The notes: generated from the sequence alone by a model not told the origin. Numbered from the stretch's first letter, positions 26,019 through 35,660 are shown. The stretch is 64,000 nt of DNA from Rhizobium sp. BK376 (GCF_004341625.1 NZ_SLZG01000013.1:62001-126000), one strand, 5' to 3'. Numbers and translations: made by a program.

Positions 26019-26564
26019 TTATCGATCCAGACTAAAATATTGCCGTGCCGAACCAGAGCCATCCTGTTCCTCGATATCGAAGAAATACGGCTTGTCGCGC
26101 AGTGGCCGCGCCATGGTCTCGACGACATGGCAGGAATCGTACTGCGAATACGCCCTGGTGATCCCGGCATCGTCGACTATGCGACCGTCGGCGCCATCCC
26201 GACCGGCGCGCGCCGCACCGCGTGCACACTGATCGACCACACGACGGCAGCGGGACAGGTCCGAGCTTCCATGGTCGCTGTCGACGTCTGCAACGCTCGG
26301 CGTCCAGCCTGCGGGACAGTCGGCATAGCGATCATAACCCGGTTTGCCGGCGCCGCCCTCGGGACAGGTCGGCCAGGAAAATCCGGGCTGCTTCATCGCA
26401 TCGATCAATCGCTCCATCGGCGGCCGGCAGGTCGCGACTGCCTGCCAGGCGGGATTATCCGAGGCGGCGCAGAGCAGGACTTCGCATCCCCATTCGCTGG
26501 CGCGCGTCGGGGATTGCACGGTGCAGGCCATCGCCATCAGAAGAACAGCCAGGGGCAAACGCAT
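26019..26564 (-). CDS. TrbM/KikA-like conjugation protein
   Basis: A 181-residue exported protein. A signal peptide (residues 1-22) is followed by the TrbM pattern WGCEVLLCAASDNPAWQAVATCRPPMERLIDAM, with paired cysteines. TrbM proteins occur with IncP-like conjugation systems; their biochemical role is unclear. AGGAGG lies a few bases before the ATG. It is the last gene of a leftward set with three nuclease-like proteins, back to back with the virB operon. Confidence 0.75.
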   Translation of the reverse strand: MRLPLAVLLMAMACTVQSPTRASEWGCEVLLCAASDNPAWQAVATCRPPMERLIDAMKQPGFSWPTCPEGGAGKPGYDRYADCPAGWTPSVADVDSDHGSSDLSRCRRVVDQCARGAARAGRDGADGRIVDDAGITRAYSQYDSCHVVETMARPLRDKPYFFDIEEQDGSGSARQYFSLDR

Positions 26565-26576
26565 GATGCTTTCCTC

Positions 26577-27263
26577 CTATCGATCGGTTCTGAGCGCTCG
26601 CCGGCGCCAGTCGGCAAATGGCGGCGTGATCTCAGCCTGGAGCGATGCCAGAAGGTTTCGGTCGGCGGCGGGCCCCCGCGAGACTGTCCGATCGACCGCC
26701 CTTTGCTGCCACTCGTCCATGTCGAGCACATAGGTTCCCCAGAAGCCGTAGCGGGCAGACCGGGCATAGCGCTCAGCGGCTGAATATTGCAGATCGCCTC
26801 GGCCGGCGGCCGTTGTTCTCGCCCAGCCGACCCGCAACATTTCCAGACCGAGGTCGTGACCGCGGGCCGCGCATCGCGCTGTCTTTCGGTTTCCAGACGT
26901 GTCGAGGGTCAGACGACAGGTGACGGCGGCGTTGCCGACGATGCGTTTCAGCCATGCCTTTGCCAGCGGTCCACACGGAACCGGCGGGGACGAAACGGAT
27001 GCAGGCGCGCCATCCGGCTCAAACGCCCATTGCGGCAAGGCGCAAGCGTCGACACCGGCGAGCCTGACGGCGACGGCATATTGCGGAAACCAGAGTGCCC
27101 CGCCATCGACCACCGATACCCTTCCCCTAATCTCACCACCGCTGATCTCATTGCTGCTGAGATCACCGGTGTCTCTGCCAAGTGCGAAAAGATCGGCAGC
27201 GAAACAGGCATGGGCCGAAAGCCCGATTGTCATCGACAACAGCACCGCGCACCGCTTCATCAT
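26577..27263 (-). CDS. Exported thermonuclease-like (TNase fold) protein 1
   Basis: A 228-residue protein with a signal peptide (1-22) and a staphylococcal-nuclease-like core: VAVRLAGVDACALPQW, PCGPLAKAWLKRIVGNAAVTC, ARGHDLGLEMLRVGWART. The usual GIDAPE glutamate is not visible (GVDACAL instead), so catalysis is doubtful. It overlaps the next gene upstream by ATGA-type junction and lies 12 bp before the trbM-like gene. One of three tandem relatives. Confidence 0.7.
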   Translation of the reverse strand: MMKRCAVLLSMTIGLSAHACFAADLFALGRDTGDLSSNEISGGEIRGRVSVVDGGALWFPQYAVAVRLAGVDACALPQWAFEPDGAPASVSSPPVPCGPLAKAWLKRIVGNAAVTCRLTLDTSGNRKTARCAARGHDLGLEMLRVGWARTTAAGRGDLQYSAAERYARSARYGFWGTYVLDMDEWQQRAVDRTVSRGPAADRNLLASLQAEITPPFADWRRRALRTDR

Positions 27264-27799
27264 GGTCGCTCCCCGGGATCTGTCGCCACATGGCCGATCA
27301 GGACGGACGGATGCTGCACGTCGGCGAATTGCCAGAGCCCCGCCCGACGCGACCGCGCCTCCTGCTCGGCAACGGCATAGGCGGGATTGACCGGCAGGCC
27401 TTTGTTATCGAGTGCGGCAAAATCGAACCCCTCGGAAATCAGTATCGTACCGAGATCGAGCGAATGGCCGCCGACCGTTGAAAAGCAGAGGACGTAGGAT
27501 AGGGACGTGTTCTGCGCGACCGGCGCGCAGGCGGGCCTGGTGTCCCGGATGAAGGCCGCAAGCACCGCCAGCGACGCCTCGCCGCAATCGCGTGTATCGC
27601 CCGGTGAGACGGTAAACGAAGTGCCCCTCAGACAGGACTGGACGCCATAGAGGCGAAAGCGATGACCGTCGAACGACCAGGTATCGCCGGTTTCGAGCGT
27701 GATGCCGTCTCCGAGTGGGGTGTAGCCTGACTGCGCCGGCGCCGTCGAAGCGACCAGGCACAGCATGAGGGAAAGGTTGCGGGCGCGGATCCCGGTCAT
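27260..27799 (-). CDS. Exported thermonuclease-like (TNase fold) protein 2
   Basis: A 179-residue protein with a signal peptide ending near AQS and a shortened TNase-like core: HRFRLYGVQSC, DCGEASLAVLAAFI, SLDLGTILISEGFDF, then a closing EQEARSRRAGLWQF, which is common in exported SNase-like proteins. The ATG at 27799 overlaps the upstream stop (ATGA) and has GAGGA before it; the frame opens eight codons earlier. Catalytic residues are not clearly conserved. Confidence 0.65.
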   Translation of the reverse strand: MTGIRARNLSLMLCLVASTAPAQSGYTPLGDGITLETGDTWSFDGHRFRLYGVQSCLRGTSFTVSPGDTRDCGEASLAVLAAFIRDTRPACAPVAQNTSLSYVLCFSTVGGHSLDLGTILISEGFDFAALDNKGLPVNPAYAVAEQEARSRRAGLWQFADVQHPSVLIGHVATDPGERP

Positions 27800-28443
27800 C
27801 TCTGCGTCCTCGCGTCGGCCCACATGCCGTAGCCTGTCCGGCCGATCCTCTCCGCGCTTATAAGGTCTGGCCGCAGCGGCGTTCCGTCGGCTTTCCTGGA
27901 TAGGCGAAGAGCGCCGATCGACAGCAGCTGCTCCTCCATATTATCGACACTGTCGAGACTACCCGGATAGTAATGATAGCCCCAACAGGTCACGTCCTGG
28001 ACGCTCGCCTTTTCCTCCGTCAGGAACGCCCGGCAGTAGAGCACCTTGGCGGCTTTCAGCTCGATGGCCAGATGCGTCCTTGCAAAATCCTCGCAGCTCC
28101 CGCTGTAGCCTTCGCGCTTGTTGACGAAGTCTCCCTGGCAGGGCTCGACCCCGAAGAGGTGCAGGCTGACGCGGTCGTCGACCCTGAAATCCGTGGGCGA
28201 GATCGGCGCGAAGCCCTTCGCCGACGCATAGCCCTGACGGGCGACGACGGTTTTCTGACCATCGTAGTACTCGATCACCAGCACCGTCTTTCCCGGAGCC
28301 GCCAGCGACCGGACGTAATCGGCATCGACCGAACCGCCGGCACAGGCTCGCCCAGGGACGCCAAGCTGCACGACAACCACGGACATCGCCACAAGGCCCA
28401 CACGTATCATATCTATTTTTGATATCTTCAGAATTCGCTCCAT
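27796..28443 (-). CDS. Exported thermonuclease-like (TNase fold) protein 3
   Basis: A 215-residue protein with an N-terminal hydrophobic signal segment (about 12-35) and a divergent TNase-like core: DRVSLHLFGVEPCQGDF, SCEDFARTHLAIELKAAKVLYC, ending AERIGRTGYGMW. First of the leftward set. ATG at 28443 is used with AGAGAA upstream; the frame opens at 28542 but the extra residues look non-coding. The spacer to virB1 should hold divergent promoters. Confidence 0.6.
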   Translation of the reverse strand: MERILKISKIDMIRVGLVAMSVVVVQLGVPGRACAGGSVDADYVRSLAAPGKTVLVIEYYDGQKTVVARQGYASAKGFAPISPTDFRVDDRVSLHLFGVEPCQGDFVNKREGYSGSCEDFARTHLAIELKAAKVLYCRAFLTEEKASVQDVTCWGYHYYPGSLDSVDNMEEQLLSIGALRLSRKADGTPLRPDLISAERIGRTGYGMWADARTQR

Positions 28444-28578
28444 CCCGAATTTTTCTCTTTTCAACCGCAATTTCCTGATGTACGAGTTATCGTATTTAGT
28501 AAACTTCCGCAATGTCAAATTCAGTGTGATTGATGCCGCCAAGCGCCGTGTTGATCCTGTTTGAGAGTGGTTGACTAG

Positions 28579-29469
28579 ATGATTATTTGTCTCAAATCCG
28601 CGATATCGCTCAGATGCGCCATAGCATCGACATTGCTGCTTGCCTCGGCAGCATCGTCAAAATCCTTTGAAATCAAACAATTTATGTCTACGACTGTCCC
28701 GACATCGGGACAACAGCCGATCCGTTGGTCTGAAAACAATACCGCACCAATCGCTCTCCTTCCCGACCGAGAAGCGATCGCTTCGTTGGATGAGTCAGCA
28801 GCAGCCGAGAACAAATTTGGATATCATCCTGCGGTAACCTCGCCTTCGAGTGGTGACAGCAGAGACGCGAGGAACGGATTACCGGAACAGAACAAATATA
28901 GGTATCTTATCGACAATCAGGCTTGCGGATCGTCACATTACACCACCACCGACATCACCCGGCTCGTCCGGGCTGCTGCGGACCGCTATGCCGTCGATCC
29001 CGACTTTGCCGTTGCGATCGCCTGGACGGAAAGCCGTCTTGATGAGAGCCGCAACAGTCCGCGCGGCGCTCGCGGCCCGATGCAGCTGATGCCGCAAACG
29101 GCAGCACGGTTCGGCGTTGCCGACATCTGCGATTCCATCGCCAATATCGATGGCGGCGTCCGCTACCTGCGCGCGCTTCTCGACGAATTCAAAAATCCGC
29201 TGCTGGCGGCCGCGGCCTACAATGCCGGAGAGCAAGCGATCTACGACAGCAACGGCATGCCGGCCTATGCCGAGACCGTTCGCTACGTCGCCTCCGTCAT
29301 CAATCGTGAACTCGGCATCGCACTGCCCGCAAAGCCGCTCGCAACCAGCCAACAAGCTCCCTTGCCCAAGACCGGCGGCGCGTCGTCCGCGAGCGATGTC
29401 ATCGGCGCCCGCCCCGTCACCTTCGTTGCCGGCGTCCTGCAGATCTCAAAGGAAAGGATAAAGCCATGA
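28579..29469 (+). CDS. virB1: VirB1-like lytic transglycosylase
   Basis: A 296-residue periplasmic enzyme that opens peptidoglycan for assembly of the secretion channel. It has a signal peptide (1-27), a low-complexity linker, and an SLT domain from about residue 128: FAVAIAWTESRLDESRNSPRGARGPMQLMPQTA, with the catalytic Glu in WTES, and AAAYNAGEQA. First gene of the virB operon; its end overlaps virB2. Confidence 0.88.
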   Translation: MIICLKSAISLRCAIASTLLLASAASSKSFEIKQFMSTTVPTSGQQPIRWSENNTAPIALLPDREAIASLDESAAAENKFGYHPAVTSPSSGDSRDARNGLPEQNKYRYLIDNQACGSSHYTTTDITRLVRAAADRYAVDPDFAVAIAWTESRLDESRNSPRGARGPMQLMPQTAARFGVADICDSIANIDGGVRYLRALLDEFKNPLLAAAAYNAGEQAIYDSNGMPAYAETVRYVASVINRELGIALPAKPLATSQQAPLPKTGGASSASDVIGARPVTFVAGVLQISKERIKP

Positions 29470-29804
29470 AACCCGCATTCCCGCCGCGCCCAGGCTTTTG
29501 CCTGCGTGCAACACTCGTCGTTTCCGTGATCGTGCTGTCGCAAATTCCGACCGCCGATCTTGCTCTGGCCCAGGCGACCAACCAGGCTTTTGCGCCGCTG
29601 CAGACGGTGGTCCAGGCGGTCGTCGATTTCATCACCGGGCCGTTCGGCCGCCTAGTTGCGATCATTGCGGTGATCGGTCTCGGATTCCTGGCCTTCGCCG
29701 GTCGGCTGAGCTGGTTTACCGCAGGCGCGGTCGTGCTCGGCATCGGCCTCGTCTTCGGCGCGCCCGCCATTGTCGATCAGCTGATCTCCACCGTCGGGAA
29801 CTGA
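29466..29804 (+). CDS. virB2: VirB2 major pilin
   Basis: A 112-residue pilin of the VirB2/TrbC family: a long signal peptide (about 1-36), then two hydrophobic segments (55-72 and 80-100) separated by a short loop, the standard pilin layout. The start overlaps the virB1 stop. It forms the conjugative pilus. Confidence 0.88.
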   Translation: MKPAFPPRPGFCLRATLVVSVIVLSQIPTADLALAQATNQAFAPLQTVVQAVVDFITGPFGRLVAIIAVIGLGFLAFAGRLSWFTAGAVVLGIGLVFGAPAIVDQLISTVGN

Positions 29805-29807
29805 GCG

Positions 29808-30107
29808 ATGATCCGGACCGAGGACGATAAGCCTGCTCTGACGCCGCTGGTGATCGGGTTGACCCGCGCACCGACCTTGTGGGGTGTTCCCTATATGGCG
29901 ATCGTGCTGGTGATCAGTCTGACCATCGTCGCCTGGCTTGTCACCAACACCTTCTGGTCGCTGCTGACCGCCCCCTTTGCCTATTTCGCCCTCTTTGCCC
30001 TCTGTCGCTGGGACGCACGTGCCCTCGACGTCATCCAGGTCGCCACCCGCCGAACGCCACGCATCCCGAACAGGACGTTCTGGGGCGCCAATTCCTACGG
30101 ACCATGA
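29808..30107 (+). CDS. virB3: VirB3 inner-membrane protein
   Basis: A 99-residue protein with the VirB3 opening (TPLVIGLTRAPTLWGVPY) and two hydrophobic segments at about 27-45 and 47-62. It works with VirB4 at the inner membrane. Its stop overlaps the virB4 start as ATGA. Confidence 0.9.
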   Translation: MIRTEDDKPALTPLVIGLTRAPTLWGVPYMAIVLVISLTIVAWLVTNTFWSLLTAPFAYFALFALCRWDARALDVIQVATRRTPRIPNRTFWGANSYGP

Positions 30108-32524
30108 CCATGCTGAAACTCATTCGCGACGAGCTTGGCTTCGGCAACACGCTTCATCGGGAGCGGTCGATGGGCCGGCACATCCCCTATCTGCGGCACG
30201 TGGCCGACACGGTGATCAAGCTTGAGGACGGCGCACTGATGAGCGTCGTCAAGCTCGATGGTCTCTATTTCCAGACGGAAGACCAAGCCGAGCTCAACAT
30301 GCGCGCGGCGGTGCAAAACACTTTGATCCGCGCGCTCGGCTCCAGCCGTTTCTCGCTCTGGTCGACGGTCATCCGCCGACAGGTCGACACGGCGCTCGAC
30401 GGCGCCTTCGACGATCCGTTCTGTGCGGCGCTCGACCGTCGTTACGCGGCATCGCTCAAAGACAAGCGCCTGTTCAGCAACGAACTCTATCTGACGATCC
30501 TGCGATCAAGCATGCGCGGCCCCTTGGCGGCAGGACAGGCCATCGCCGGGATTATCGATCGATCGAAGGCACGCGGCGCCGAAGACGAACAGATGCGTGA
30601 GGCGATCGGCGCGCTCGAAGAGACCGTCGGCAATATCGTCGGCGACCTTGGCAAATACGGCGCTCGCCCACTCGGAATCATCCATCGCAACGGCGAGCCC
30701 TATTCGGAGCCTTGCGAATTCTTAAACGCGATCCTGACCTGCGGCATCGAACGACGGATGCGCCTGCCGCGCATGGGGCTTGCCGGCTATCTCGGGACAT
30801 CGCGGCTGCATTTTTCAAGGCGGAGCCTGCAGGCACAAGGGCCGGTTAAGCATGAAGACCGGTTCGGCGCTATGCTGTCGATCAAGGAATATCCGCCCTT
30901 CACGGGGCCGGGCATGCTCGACGGGCTGCTTGAGGTCAATCACGAATTCATTCTGACGCAATCCTTCACGATCGCCGACAAGCCGATCGCGCAGGAGCGG
31001 ATCACCCGCCTGCAACGCCAGATCGGCGCCTCCGACGAGGCGGGAAGCGATGTCGAGACAGATATCGATTATGCCCTGAACAGCCTGCTCAATCAGGAGG
31101 CGGTGTTCGGGTTTCATCATCTGTCGCTGCTTGCCCTGTCGCGCGACCTTGCGAGCCTCAACAAGGCGGTCTCAGAGCTCGGCGCCTGCCTCACCGACAT
31201 GAACATCAACTGGCTGCGCGAGGACCTGAACATGGAGGCCGCCTTCTGGGCGCAGCTTCCGGGCAACCACGCCTATATTGCCAGGCGCGCCATGCTGTCG
31301 AGCGCAAATTTCTCCGGCCTGTCGTCGATGCATAATTTCGCGTCCGGACAGCGCGAGGGCCAGCATTGGGGTTCACCGATCACCGTGCTGGAAACGACAA
31401 GCCAGACGCCCTACTGGTTCAATTTCCACCGGCGCGACATCGGCCATTTTCTGGTGACCGGGCCGACCGGATCGGGCAAGACGGTCGTGCTTACTTTCCT
31501 GCTTGCCCAGGCTTTCCGGGTGCGGCCAGCACCGCGCGCCGTCTTTTTCGACAAGGACCGGGGTGCCGAGATCTTCATCCGGGCAATGAACGGCGCTTAC
31601 GAGGTGCTGTCGCCGGACAGGCCGACCGGCTTCAACCCGCTCCAGATCGCCGACACCGGCGAAAACCGCGATTTCCTGCTGCGCCTTTTGAAATCCATGC
31701 TCAGAAGGGGCACGGGCGTGCCCTTCGAGCAGGAGGAAGAGGACACGCTCGAGCGCGCCGTGCTCCGCCTGATGTCGGAGCCGGTATCGCAGCGGACGCT
31801 TGCCAATCTCTCCGGGCTTCTGACCGGCCGCTCGCGCGCCGATCCGAATGATCTGCGCGCCCGTCTCCGCCCCTGGATCGACGGCGAGAAGGCGTGGCTG
31901 TTCAACGCCGGCCAAGACGTTCTTTCCTTTTCCGAGCGCCGTCTGTTCGGTTTCGACATGACGAGCATCCTCGACAATGACGAGGTTCGCACGCCGGCGC
32001 TAATGTATATCCATCATCGGCTGGAGGAGCTGTTCGACGGCTCGCCCGTCCTGATCTTCATGGACGAAGGCTGGCGGCTGCTGCGCGACCCGGCCTTCTC
32101 GGATTTCATCGTCGACAAGATGAAGACGATCCGCAAGTTGAACGGTATCGTCGGTTTCGGCACGCAATCGGCAGCTGACATCGTCCGGTCGCCGGCAGCG
32201 CACACGTTGATCGAACAATCTGCGACGACCATCCATTTTCCCAACCCGCGCGCCGACGAGGAGAGCTATATCCACCGTTTCGGCCTGACGGTGAAGGAAT
32301 TCGACTTCCTGCGCAACACGCCACCGGAGCGACGCGCCTTCCTGGTCAAGCATGGCAATGACAGCGTCATTGCACGGCTCGATCTCGGCGCCATGCCCGA
32401 CATCGTCAAGGTGCTCTCGGGACGAACGCAAACGGTTGCCAAATGCGAGGCATTGCGTGCGGTCCATGGCGACCATCCGTCCGGCTGGCTGAATGCCTTT
32501 TGCGGCTGGGAGCCGGAGGAATGA
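30104..32524 (+). CDS. virB4: VirB4 transfer ATPase
   Basis: An 806-residue ATPase that powers pilus assembly and substrate transfer. Walker A is GPTGSGKT (453-460), the Walker B region is VLIFMDEGWRLL, and the late FGTQSAADIV motif is typical. The ATG at 30104 overlaps the virB3 stop and begins MTMLKLIRDELG as in relatives, although the frame is open from 29879. Its own stop overlaps the next gene by ATGA. Confidence 0.95.
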   Translation: MTMLKLIRDELGFGNTLHRERSMGRHIPYLRHVADTVIKLEDGALMSVVKLDGLYFQTEDQAELNMRAAVQNTLIRALGSSRFSLWSTVIRRQVDTALDGAFDDPFCAALDRRYAASLKDKRLFSNELYLTILRSSMRGPLAAGQAIAGIIDRSKARGAEDEQMREAIGALEETVGNIVGDLGKYGARPLGIIHRNGEPYSEPCEFLNAILTCGIERRMRLPRMGLAGYLGTSRLHFSRRSLQAQGPVKHEDRFGAMLSIKEYPPFTGPGMLDGLLEVNHEFILTQSFTIADKPIAQERITRLQRQIGASDEAGSDVETDIDYALNSLLNQEAVFGFHHLSLLALSRDLASLNKAVSELGACLTDMNINWLREDLNMEAAFWAQLPGNHAYIARRAMLSSANFSGLSSMHNFASGQREGQHWGSPITVLETTSQTPYWFNFHRRDIGHFLVTGPTGSGKTVVLTFLLAQAFRVRPAPRAVFFDKDRGAEIFIRAMNGAYEVLSPDRPTGFNPLQIADTGENRDFLLRLLKSMLRRGTGVPFEQEEEDTLERAVLRLMSEPVSQRTLANLSGLLTGRSRADPNDLRARLRPWIDGEKAWLFNAGQDVLSFSERRLFGFDMTSILDNDEVRTPALMYIHHRLEELFDGSPVLIFMDEGWRLLRDPAFSDFIVDKMKTIRKLNGIVGFGTQSAADIVRSPAAHTLIEQSATTIHFPNPRADEESYIHRFGLTVKEFDFLRNTPPERRAFLVKHGNDSVIARLDLGAMPDIVKVLSGRTQTVAKCEALRAVHGDHPSGWLNAFCGWEPEE

Positions 32525-33612
32525 GAGCCCTTCCCTCATCGATCGCCGTCCTGGCTTCGATCCTGCTTGCCGAGACGGAGGCAGGCATCGCCCATGCCGA
32601 CGTGCCGGTCGTAGACGACACAGCTTTCGACGCCCGCAACAGACGGGACGACGCCACGAGCAAAATCGAGGATGCCGATCATGACCGCTATGCCATCCAC
32701 ACATCGGTGACCTGTGCGATGTATCGCCCTGGTCCGGCAAACGACCCGGTTGGGGCTGCCCAGGCCAATCCGGAGATCTCAGGACTGGTGCGACGGGTGG
32801 CGCGCGAGGAAGGCGTCGACGAAAACCAGTTCCTGGCGCTCGTCTACCAGGAGAGCCGGTTCAACCCTTGTGCAAAGTCGCCGGCTGGCGCGACCGGTCT
32901 TGCGCAGCTGATGCCGGGGACGGCAGCCGAGCTCGGTGTCGACGCCAACAATATCGAGGACAACCTGCGCGGCGGCGCGCGCTACTACAAGGATCAGATG
33001 GACAAGTTCGGCGGCAATGTTTCGCTGGCGCTCGCCGCCTACAATGCCGGTCCCGGCAGCGTCAGCAAATATGGCGGCGTGCCGCCTTTCAAGGAAACAC
33101 AAGGCTATGTCGCCTCGATCACCCAAGAATGGTTGCCGGCCTTCGGCGGATCGGACAAGTCCGCCATTCCGCTGAACTATGGCGGCGGCGACATGGCCTT
33201 TGCGACGATGCGGTCCTCGACGCTGAATGCCATGGGCACGAGCGCGGCAATGTCGGACAGCCTCGGCAACGTTGGGAGCTGGTATCAGCAGCTCGGAGCC
33301 GTCCAAACGGGGTCGATCCAGGACAGCTGGGATCAGAATTCCACCGTCCGAAACGCCAATCTCGGGATGATGAACAACGTCATCACGCTCGGCGCTGCGA
33401 TGGCCGACCTGATCAATTCCAGAAACACGGTCTCCGTGTCGAACCTCTCCGGCAGTGCGAGCAGCAGCCGGCAGACATCCGATGAGAAACCACAAGCGAC
33501 CACCCACCTCTGCGACCCGCGTCAGAACCTGGTCTGGAACGACAAGGAGCAGGTCTGTGTCCAGAAGCGGGAGGCCGAGGACCGGATAGAGCTTCAACTG
33601 CAACCTCAATGA
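32521..33612 (+). CDS. Second lytic transglycosylase of the virB operon
   Basis: A 363-residue exported protein: signal peptide (about 1-26), an SLT domain near residues 88-205 with LALVYQESRFNPCAKSPAGATGLAQLMPGTA (catalytic Glu in QESRF) and AAYNAGPGSV, and a C-terminal region of about 150 residues with no recognised domain, ending in a cysteine pair (LCDPRQNLVWNDKEQVC). It sits between virB4 and virB5, so this operon encodes two transglycosylases. Confidence 0.85.
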   Translation: MRALPSSIAVLASILLAETEAGIAHADVPVVDDTAFDARNRRDDATSKIEDADHDRYAIHTSVTCAMYRPGPANDPVGAAQANPEISGLVRRVAREEGVDENQFLALVYQESRFNPCAKSPAGATGLAQLMPGTAAELGVDANNIEDNLRGGARYYKDQMDKFGGNVSLALAAYNAGPGSVSKYGGVPPFKETQGYVASITQEWLPAFGGSDKSAIPLNYGGGDMAFATMRSSTLNAMGTSAAMSDSLGNVGSWYQQLGAVQTGSIQDSWDQNSTVRNANLGMMNNVITLGAAMADLINSRNTVSVSNLSGSASSSRQTSDEKPQATTHLCDPRQNLVWNDKEQVCVQKREAEDRIELQLQPQ

Positions 33613-33625
33613 TGGGAGACGTCAG

Positions 33626-34342
33626 ATGAATTCGAATGCCCTCGCAATCCCAGCGTTGCTGATCCCTGTCCTGCTGATCCCTCCAACGTCCGCAGCTGCC
33701 GACGTGCCGGTCATCGACAAGACCAATTACGAAGTCGCCAAGAAGACGGCCGACACAACCGACCAGATCCTCGAGACGAACAAGAACATCCTGACCACCG
33801 TTCAGGACACGTTGAAGGCCGTGACCGGGGATCGCGGCAATACCGCCGGCCCCTTGAAGAACCTTGCGATTGGCAACGGCTTCAGCGTGTCGTCGGTCCC
33901 CTCGCTCGACAGCATCATCCAGGAGGGTGTGCCGAATTTCGGATCGATGAGTGGCGATATCGCCAGGACCGCCGCCACCTTCATCAACGGACTGCAACTG
34001 GTCAAATCGCTCTCCGGCAAGGACGACAGCACCTTTTCGGGAGACAAGTCCTATGAGCAGCTGGTCAATACCGTGCTCGGCGTCTCGGCCCTGATCACCG
34101 GATCGCAACAGGCGATCGAGACGCGCAAAAACGCCTTCGAACAGGCGGGAGCCCAGATCGGCACCGCCCAGGATATCAAGGGATCGATCGACCAGAACAC
34201 GCAATTGGAGGTGCAATCGGGCCTGACGCTCAACGAAATGATCGGTGTCATGAATGGCGCGGTCACCTCCCTCCAGGCGGAAAACCAGCGTCGGCTCACC
34301 GACATTTCCAATTCGAAGAAGGCACTCGCCTATGGCAACTGA
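33626..34342 (+). CDS. virB5: VirB5-like minor pilin
   Basis: A 238-residue exported protein (signal peptide about 1-25, VPVIDKTNY at the mature start) with a long helical body and the C-terminal QAENQRRLTDISN motif seen in VirB5 proteins. VirB5 sits at the pilus tip and helps contact recipients. GGAGA precedes the ATG. The 3' end overlaps the lipoprotein gene by 11 bp. Confidence 0.85.
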   Translation: MNSNALAIPALLIPVLLIPPTSAAADVPVIDKTNYEVAKKTADTTDQILETNKNILTTVQDTLKAVTGDRGNTAGPLKNLAIGNGFSVSSVPSLDSIIQEGVPNFGSMSGDIARTAATFINGLQLVKSLSGKDDSTFSGDKSYEQLVNTVLGVSALITGSQQAIETRKNAFEQAGAQIGTAQDIKGSIDQNTQLEVQSGLTLNEMIGVMNGAVTSLQAENQRRLTDISNSKKALAYGN

Positions 34343-34598
34343 AGCAAGGGCGATTGAAGGAAGGACGATCACGGCGGTCGCAGCATTGCTGATCGGTTGC
34401 GGGCTGATCAGCGGCTGCGGCACCGTCAAGGATAGGACCGCCCCCTGCAAGCGGCCGGCGGGGCTTGCCTCCTTTGCCGAGGATCCAAGGCTTTCCTGTG
34501 GGCCCATGCGCCCCGTCAACGATCCAAAGGCCGCGTTCACGGCGATCGGTCTTACCGATCCCGATGCGTCTCCCGATCAGTTCCCAGCAAAGTACTAG
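34332..34598 (+). CDS. VirB7-position lipoprotein
   Basis: An 88-residue protein with a hydrophobic leader and lipobox (LISGC), so probably an outer-membrane lipoprotein. Its place between virB5 and virB6 and its size suggest the VirB7 role of stabilising VirB9, but the sequence is too short and divergent to confirm. ATG at 34332 is used; the frame is open upstream. Confidence 0.6.
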   Translation: MATEARAIEGRTITAVAALLIGCGLISGCGTVKDRTAPCKRPAGLASFAEDPRLSCGPMRPVNDPKAAFTAIGLTDPDASPDQFPAKY

Positions 34599-34609
34599 AG
34601 GGCGTTGAG

Positions 34610-35647
34610 ATGGAGGATTTTCTCGGCGACCTGCTGCGGCGGATAGACGATTCCGGCACGAATTTTTCGCAGCAAGCCTATACGGCCGTCGGCAACGAGA
34701 TCATGCCGCTGCTGAAGATCATGCTCGCGGCCTATGTCGCGTGGTATGGGCTGCAGCTTACCATGGGCACCGCCCGGCTTGGTGTCGGCGAGGTCATCGG
34801 CCGCATCGCGCGGATGATGATCATCTATGCGCTTGTCGGCTCCTGGGCGAATTTCAACACGCTCTTTTATCACTGGATCAACGATGCGCCCGAGAATGTC
34901 GGTCGCGCGATCCTTGCAGCGTCAGGGACCGGCGTCACCGAGCCGACCAACGGCATGTCGCAGATCTGGCAGACGGCCAATGCGGCGGCTTCCGCCTTTG
35001 CCGAGCAATCCGGCTATTTCTCCATCCTGCCCAGCATGATCGGCATCGTCATCCTCGTCGGCGCCGGCATCTTCATCGCCGTGGCCCTTGCCGTTCTCAT
35101 CCTTGCCAAGGTGATGCTCTGGGTCCTGATCGGAACCGCACCGATCTTCATCGCCTGCATGCTGTTCGAGCGGACCCGCGGCTATGGCGTCGGCTGGTTC
35201 AACCAGGTCCTGACCTATGCGCTCATTCCCCTCTTCATCTATGTCATCGCCGCCTTTCTCATTGCGGCGATGAACCCGGAATTGGCGAAGATCAACGCGG
35301 CGAGCGGCGCGCGCACCCTGACGCTCGCCGATGTCGCCGGCTTCCTGCTGCTCTCGATCGCCGGCGGCTTCGTCATGCTATACATCCAGTCGATCGGCCA
35401 GGGCATCGCCGGCGGCATCGCGGTGGGAATCGGAAACGCTGCCCGCGGGATATCGCACTCTTTCGGAGTGCAGCTGCCCGTCGCGACCGTAAGCAATAGC
35501 TTACGCGCCGGCAGATCGGCGTACAGCGCAGGGCAGGCAATCTCCAACCGGACGCGCGATATCGGCCGCGATGCGCGCTCCGGGACCCGGGCTGCGATGG
35601 AAGCCCAAATTTCGCGCCAAAGCACCCCACCCGATCTGAAGCAATAA
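34610..35647 (+). CDS. virB6: VirB6 polytopic membrane protein
   Basis: A 345-residue TrbL/VirB6 protein with at least five transmembrane segments (about 38-54, 62-80, 140-165, 168-186, 205-225, 245-265) and the conserved central region MLWVLIGTAPIFIACMLFERTRGYGVGWFNQ. It forms part of the inner-membrane channel. Confidence 0.92.
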   Translation: MEDFLGDLLRRIDDSGTNFSQQAYTAVGNEIMPLLKIMLAAYVAWYGLQLTMGTARLGVGEVIGRIARMMIIYALVGSWANFNTLFYHWINDAPENVGRAILAASGTGVTEPTNGMSQIWQTANAAASAFAEQSGYFSILPSMIGIVILVGAGIFIAVALAVLILAKVMLWVLIGTAPIFIACMLFERTRGYGVGWFNQVLTYALIPLFIYVIAAFLIAAMNPELAKINAASGARTLTLADVAGFLLLSIAGGFVMLYIQSIGQGIAGGIAVGIGNAARGISHSFGVQLPVATVSNSLRAGRSAYSAGQAISNRTRDIGRDARSGTRAAMEAQISRQSTPPDLKQ

Positions 35648-35660
35648 GAGATAATCGATC

